From Chryseobacterium lacus (GTDB lineage Bacteria; Bacteroidota; Bacteroidia; Flavobacteriales; Weeksellaceae), in NCBI RefSeq assembly GCF_003336205.1, contig NZ_QPIE01000007.1, positions 62,001 through 126,000 of the forward strand: 64,000 nt of DNA, given 5' to 3'. A program made the position numbers and the translations under genes. The first letter of the stretch is position 1; the number at the start of each line of letters is the position of its first letter. This document shows, piece after piece, positions 60,267 through 64,000 of this stretch. The notes under the pieces were generated by a model that made no database searches, was not told the origin of the DNA, and saw nothing but the letters and a program-made list of their open reading frames with translations.

Positions 60267-61043
60267 ATGAATAACCACGAGATTGATTACAAAATCTACG
60301 GCGAAGAGATGCAGTGTGTAGAAATAGAACTGGATCCGCAGGAAAGTGTGATTTCTGAACCGGGAAGTTTTATGATGATGACGGAGGGAATACAGATGCA
60401 AACCATGTTCGGGGACGGAAACGAAAAAGGACTGATTGGAAAACTTTTTTCCGCAGGAAAGCGGCTCTTAACAGGCGAAAATCTTTTTATGACCGTTTTT
60501 ACCAACAGTTCTCACGGAAAAAAACACGTTACTTTCGCCGCGCCTTATTCTGGAAAAATTATTGCAATGGATCTTTCCGAACTGGGAGGCAAAATTATTT
60601 GTCAAAAAGATGCTTTTCTTTGCGCTGCAAAAGGAGTTTCTGTTGGTATCGAATTTCAGAAAAAACTGGGAACAGGGCTTTTCGGTGGCGAAGGATTCAT
60701 TATGCAGAAACTGGAAGGCGATGGAATGACTTTTGTGCACAGCGGCGGGCATGTTATTGAAAAAGAACTGCAACCCGGAGAAATTTTAAAAGTAGACACA
60801 GGATGTGTCGTAGCTTTCACCCAAAATGTAAGTTATGATATTCAGTTTGTAGGAGGAATTAAAAATACCGTTTTCGGAGGTGAAGGATTGTTTTTCGCAC
60901 AACTTCGCGGGCCCGGGAAGGTTTGGATTCAGACACTTCCTATTTCAAGATTGGCCGGAAGAATTTTACAGTTCGGAACTTCTAAAAAAGGAGAAGAAGG
61001 CAGTCTTCTTGGTGGATTAGGAAGAATGCTGGACGGCGATTAA
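60267..61043 (+). CDS. AIM24/TIGR00266-family protein
   Basis: A 258-residue protein with the double-stranded-beta AIM24 fold: DYKIYGEEMQCVEIELDPQ then EPGSFMMMTEGIQMQT, later GEGFIMQKLEGDGMTFVHSGG and QLRGPGKVWIQTLPISR. A function is not established; the family occurs in bacteria and in mitochondria. A short terminator follows the stop. A 54-residue membrane protein gene begins about 110 bases downstream. Confidence 0.92.
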   Translation: MNNHEIDYKIYGEEMQCVEIELDPQESVISEPGSFMMMTEGIQMQTMFGDGNEKGLIGKLFSAGKRLLTGENLFMTVFTNSSHGKKHVTFAAPYSGKIIAMDLSELGGKIICQKDAFLCAAKGVSVGIEFQKKLGTGLFGGEGFIMQKLEGDGMTFVHSGGHVIEKELQPGEILKVDTGCVVAFTQNVSYDIQFVGGIKNTVFGGEGLFFAQLRGPGKVWIQTLPISRLAGRILQFGTSKKGEEGSLLGGLGRMLDGD

Positions 61044-61057
61044 TCAGAAAATATATG

Positions 61058-61078
61058 CAGGCTCAGGCCTGTTTTTTT
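61058..61078 (+). terminator. Short terminator after the AIM24-like gene
   Basis: A 5-bp GC-rich stem (CAGGC with GCCTG) and 4-base loop followed by seven T residues. Confidence 0.65.
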
Positions 61079-61090
61079 CATTATAAAAGC

Positions 61091-61120
61091 CTGTTTTTTC
61101 CATAATTAATATTATCTTTG
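61091..61120 (+). promoter_or_regulatory. Promoter of the 54-residue membrane protein
   Basis: CTG (consensus TTG) at 61091-61093, a 19-base spacer and TATCTTTG at 61113-61120, matching TAnnTTTG. It lies 32 bases before the ATG at 61153. Confidence 0.5.
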
Positions 61121-61152
61121 GAAGAAGCCATCAACCATTTAAATCCATCATC

Positions 61153-61317
61153 ATGAGTTTTGTCGTTGTTCCCATATTATTGACCGTAGTTTTCATCGGA
61201 TATATTCTTTATTTGCTGATCATCAAAAAAGACAGGACAAAACTGAGAGCAGTATTGTTTCCCGGTTTATTTTTTATCCTGGTATGGATTGCTTTTTACT
61301 ATTTCCTGCTGAGATGA
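61153..61317 (+). CDS. 54-residue two-helix membrane protein
   Basis: Start MSFVVVPILLTVVF. Two membrane helices (VPILLTVVFIGYILYLLI and VLFPGLFFILVWIAFYYFLL) flank a basic loop (KKDRTKLRA). The frame is clean, preceded by a good -7 element, and fills the gap between the AIM24-like gene and parE. No named family. It fits a small conserved membrane protein of the Bacteroidota type; which helix is inside is not clear. Confidence 0.62.
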   Translation: MSFVVVPILLTVVFIGYILYLLIIKKDRTKLRAVLFPGLFFILVWIAFYYFLLR

Positions 61318-61383
61318 TTTTTGATTTTGTTCCTATCATTGAGAATATTGGGTGTTAAAATCAACACATACACCTACTAAAAT

Positions 61384-61426
61384 TTTTCCACAAAATTGTA
61401 TACACAGTGGCTTTTCGCTATATTTG
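61384..61426 (+). promoter_or_regulatory. parE promoter with DnaA-like box
   Basis: TTG (61396-61398), a 20-base spacer and TATATTTG (61419-61426), a good flavobacterial promoter. A TTTTCCACA (61384-61392), matching the relaxed DnaA box TTWTNCACA, overlaps its upstream side. It lies after the alternative ATG at 61407, fixing the start at 61461. Confidence 0.6.
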
Positions 61427-61460
61427 TAGGTTATTGATTTATATAGGGAGAAAAGAATTT

Positions 61461-63359
61461 ATGAACGAAAACACTACAGTTCAGTATAACGAAGACAATA
61501 TAAAAACGTTGGAACCGCGCGAGCACGTTCGGCTCCGTCCCGGAATGTACATCGGGAAACTGGGCGACGGTTCTGCAAGTGACGACGGAATCTACATTTT
61601 ATTAAAGGAAGTGATTGATAATTCCATCGATGAATTCCGGATGAAATATGGAAAAAAAATCGAAGTCAAGATCAAAGACGGCAGAGTCGTGATTCGTGAT
61701 TACGGACGTGGAATTCCATTGGGGAAAATCGTGGAAGTAGTTTCCATCATGAATACGGGTGGAAAATATGATGACGGTGCCTTCAAAAAATCCATCGGAC
61801 TGAATGGTGTTGGTACCAAAGCGGTGAATTTTCTCTCTGAATATTTCCAGGTGAAATCCGTAAGAGAAGGCAAAATGCGGCGTGCCGAATTTCAGGATGG
61901 AAAACTTATAGAGCTTCATGATGAAGCAGAAACCACTGAGCGCAACGGTACTGAAATCACCTTCATTCCTGATGAAACTATTTTCATTAATTACAAGTTC
62001 CGCAGCGAATATGTGGAAAGGATGCTGCGTAATTACAGCTACCTCAATCTGGGTTTAAAAATCTATTATAACGGTGAAGTTTTTGAATCTCAAAACGGCC
62101 TCAAAGACCTTTTGGAGGAAGAAATAGACAGCGAAATCGTTTATCCGATTATCCATATCAAAGACGAAGATATGGAAATTGCCATTACACATTCCGATAA
62201 ATCGCAATCGGAAACCTATTTTTCATTTGTCAACGGACAGTATACTTCGCAGGGAGGAACGCACCTGAACGCCTTCAAAGAAGCCTATGTGAAAACCATC
62301 CGCGAATTTTACGGTAAGAATTTTGAAGCGGCAGATATCCGAAAAGCCATTATTGGCGCAGTGTATATCAATATCGGAAATCCTGTTTTTGAATCGCAGA
62401 CCAAAACCAAACTCGGTTCCTCCACGATGGGACAGGATAAGAACGGAAACGAACTGGAAACCATCAAAACTTTCATGATCAATTACATGAAAGGTAAGCT
62501 TGACAACTATCTTCATAAAAACCCGGAAGTTGCCGAAGCCATTCAGAGAAAAATTCTGATTTCCGAAAGGGAACGTAAGGAACTTTCAGGAATCCAAAAA
62601 CTCGCACGGGAAAGAGCAAAGAAAGTATCGCTTCACAATAAGAAACTTCGCGATTGCCGTCAGCATTACAACGATCAGAAAGCTTCCCGAAAAGCCGAAT
62701 CTCAAATTTTTATTACTGAGGGCGATTCCGCATCAGGTTCCATCACAAAATCAAGAGATGTTGAGACTCAGGCAGTGTTCTCACTCCGTGGTAAACCGCT
62801 GAATTCCTACGGATTAACAAAACGAGTTGTCTATGAAAACGAAGAATTTAATTTATTACAAGCCGCTTTAAATATTGAAGATTCTTTAGAAGATTTACGT
62901 TACAACCAAGTGATTATTGCTACTGATGCCGATGTGGACGGAATGCATATTCGCTTGCTGATGATCACATTTTTCCTGCAATTTTTCCCGGATTTAATTA
63001 AAAACGGACACCTTTATATTCTCCAGACACCGCTTTTTAGAGTCAGGAATAAAAAGGAAACGCGGTATTGTTATAGTGATGCAGAAAGAATCAAAGCATT
63101 GAATGAATTGGGAAAAAACCCGGAAATAACCCGATTCAAAGGATTAGGAGAAATTTCGCCGGATGAATTCAAACACTTCATTGGAAAAGATATCCGTCTG
63201 GAGCCTGTTGTTTTGGGAAAAGATCAGACGATTGAACAGCTGCTTGAATTTTACATGGGAAAAAATACTCCCGACCGACAAACTTTTATTCTTCAGAATT
63301 TAGTGGTGGAAAATCTTGATATTGATCAAAAACAAAAACTGGAAGAAGTTGAAGTCTAA
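61461..63359 (+). CDS. parE: DNA topoisomerase IV subunit B (ParE)
   Basis: The product is 632 residues from [19 protein letters not shown]; the earlier ATG at 61407 lies upstream of the promoter. Type IIA ATPase motifs: [64 protein letters not shown] and the TOPRIM segment [16 protein letters not shown] then [15 protein letters not shown]. The chain has the short ParE C-terminus. With ParC, encoded next, it unlinks daughter chromosomes using ATP. Confidence 0.94.
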   Translation: MNENTTVQYNEDNIKTLEPREHVRLRPGMYIGKLGDGSASDDGIYILLKEVIDNSIDEFRMKYGKKIEVKIKDGRVVIRDYGRGIPLGKIVEVVSIMNTGGKYDDGAFKKSIGLNGVGTKAVNFLSEYFQVKSVREGKMRRAEFQDGKLIELHDEAETTERNGTEITFIPDETIFINYKFRSEYVERMLRNYSYLNLGLKIYYNGEVFESQNGLKDLLEEEIDSEIVYPIIHIKDEDMEIAITHSDKSQSETYFSFVNGQYTSQGGTHLNAFKEAYVKTIREFYGKNFEAADIRKAIIGAVYINIGNPVFESQTKTKLGSSTMGQDKNGNELETIKTFMINYMKGKLDNYLHKNPEVAEAIQRKILISERERKELSGIQKLARERAKKVSLHNKKLRDCRQHYNDQKASRKAESQIFITEGDSASGSITKSRDVETQAVFSLRGKPLNSYGLTKRVVYENEEFNLLQAALNIEDSLEDLRYNQVIIATDADVDGMHIRLLMITFFLQFFPDLIKNGHLYILQTPLFRVRNKKETRYCYSDAERIKALNELGKNPEITRFKGLGEISPDEFKHFIGKDIRLEPVVLGKDQTIEQLLEFYMGKNTPDRQTFILQNLVVENLDIDQKQKLEEVEV

Positions 63360-63444
63360 ATAGGGACCAAATTTAAATTGAAATCACGGATAATATTTCT
63401 AAAATTAAAGAATAAGAAGCCTGCATAAGATGCAGATTGAATAA

Positions 63445-64000
63445 ATGACAGAAGAACATCTACACGAAGGAGAGAGTTTAAAGAAAGTTTCGGGACTGTA
63501 CAGAGACTGGTTTTTGGATTATGCGTCATACGTTATCCTGGATCGGGCCATACCTTCCGTTTACGACGGTTTCAAGCCGGTGCAGCGCAGAATCATGCAT
63601 TCCATGCGGGAACTGGAAGACGGGCGTTACAATAAAGTGGCCAATATTGTCGGGAATACCATGAAGTACCATCCACATGGTGATGCGTCTATTACAGACG
63701 CCATGGTTCAGATTGGCCAAAAGGAACTTTTGATTGATGCTCAGGGAAACTGGGGAAATATTTATACCGGCGATTCTGCTGCTGCAGCACGTTACATCGA
63801 AGCGCGATTGACGCCTTTCGCTTTGGAAGTGGTTTTCAATCCGAAAACTACCGATTGGGTAAAATCTTACGACGGTAGAAATAACGAACCGATTGATTTA
63901 CCCGTGAAGTTTCCGCTGCTCCTCGCACAAGGTGTGGAAGGAATTGGGGTAGGTCTTTCAACCAAAATTCTTCCGCATAATTTCAATGAACTGATTCACG
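63445..64000 (+). CDS. parC: DNA topoisomerase IV subunit A (ParC), N-terminal part
   Basis: The window ends inside this gene, about 185 codons in. Start MTEEHLHEGESLKKVSGLY, 85 bases after parE. Winged-helix cleavage domain: DYASYVILDRAIPSVYDGFKP, RRIMHSMRELEDGRYNK, the quinolone-resistance region KYHPHGDASITDAMVQIGQ and the active-site Tyr in AARYIEARLTPF. ParC cuts and reseals the DNA for ParE. The rest of the protein lies beyond the window. Confidence 0.93.
   Translation, partial: MTEEHLHEGESLKKVSGLYRDWFLDYASYVILDRAIPSVYDGFKPVQRRIMHSMRELEDGRYNKVANIVGNTMKYHPHGDASITDAMVQIGQKELLIDAQGNWGNIYTGDSAAAARYIEARLTPFALEVVFNPKTTDWVKSYDGRNNEPIDLPVKFPLLLAQGVEGIGVGLSTKILPHNFNELIH

Overview
The window looks like a chromosomal segment of a Flavobacteriia member, most likely the Chryseobacterium/Kaistella group (Weeksellaceae). 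Four observations support this. The DNA is AT-rich. Promoter-like elements follow the Bacteroidota pattern (TTG about 17-23 bases upstream of TAnnTTTG), and starts generally lack Shine-Dalgarno sequences. A secreted nuclease ends in a type IX secretion (T9SS) sorting domain. Lineage-typical genes are present: DUF4230, a Bat aerotolerance operon, a class II ribonucleotide reductase and sulfonolipid synthesis genes. I see no insertion sequence, prophage, integrase, rRNA operon or CRISPR array. One tRNA gene, tRNA-Arg(CCT), is present.

Layout. 1-4 kb: the end of rarA, then a minus-strand run (secreted protein, lipoprotein hydrolase, DUF4256, SDR oxidoreductase, tiny lipoprotein). 4.2-6.9 kb: B12-dependent ribonucleotide reductase behind a promoter carrying a perfect DnaA-box 9-mer. 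6.9-11.5 kb: DUF4230, thioredoxin-like, MazG-like and GreA-like genes, then a pair assigned to sulfonolipid (capnine) synthesis: cysteate synthase and cysteate fatty-acyltransferase. 11.5-14.3 kb: sparse DNA with a stress protein, DUF1003 and an aldehyde dehydrogenase remnant. 14.3-21.2 kb: T9SS-exported endonuclease, GNAT-nitrilase fusion, MATE transporter, sigma-54 type response regulator and YggS. 21.2-23.7 kb: a four-gene overlapping operon (unknown protein, seven-helix membrane protein, histidine kinase, LuxR regulator). 23.7-28.9 kb: a minus-strand copper operon (thioesterase, metal-domain AraC regulator, CopA, DUF72, sirtuin). 29-30 kb: BlaI-type regulator with a PAP2 membrane protein.

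30-38.5 kb: pyruvate dehydrogenase E1-alpha and E2, lolD, radC, an envelope-like trio (acyltransferase-like, polysaccharide deacetylase, methyltransferase), an unknown membrane-anchored protein and soluble pyrophosphatase. 38.6-41.3 kb: an ion-pumping membrane pyrophosphatase fused to a C-terminal OmpA domain. 41.4-43.9 kb: aminotransferase, M28 peptidase and tRNA-Arg. 44.2-51.6 kb: the Bat operon (MoxR, DUF58, a BatD-like protein, BatA, BatB, BatC, BatD). 51.7-56.8 kb: marC, a small membrane protein and two probable menaquinone-related genes (isochorismate synthase, PaaI thioesterase). These two are separated by an outer-membrane-type protein, an ECF sigma factor with a membrane-anchored tail, and a candidate small RNA. 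An acyltransferase follows. 56.8-64 kb: a 20-codon micro-ORF with its own promoter and terminator, PspC and PadR, a TraB-like protein, an AIM24-like protein, a 54-residue membrane protein, and parE followed by the start of parC.

The most unusual items are the pyrophosphatase-OmpA fusion, the membrane-anchored sigma factor with its neighbouring stand-alone transcription unit, the micro-ORF at 56.9 kb, and the sulfonolipid gene pair. Family assignments rest on motifs read from the translations; no database search was possible.
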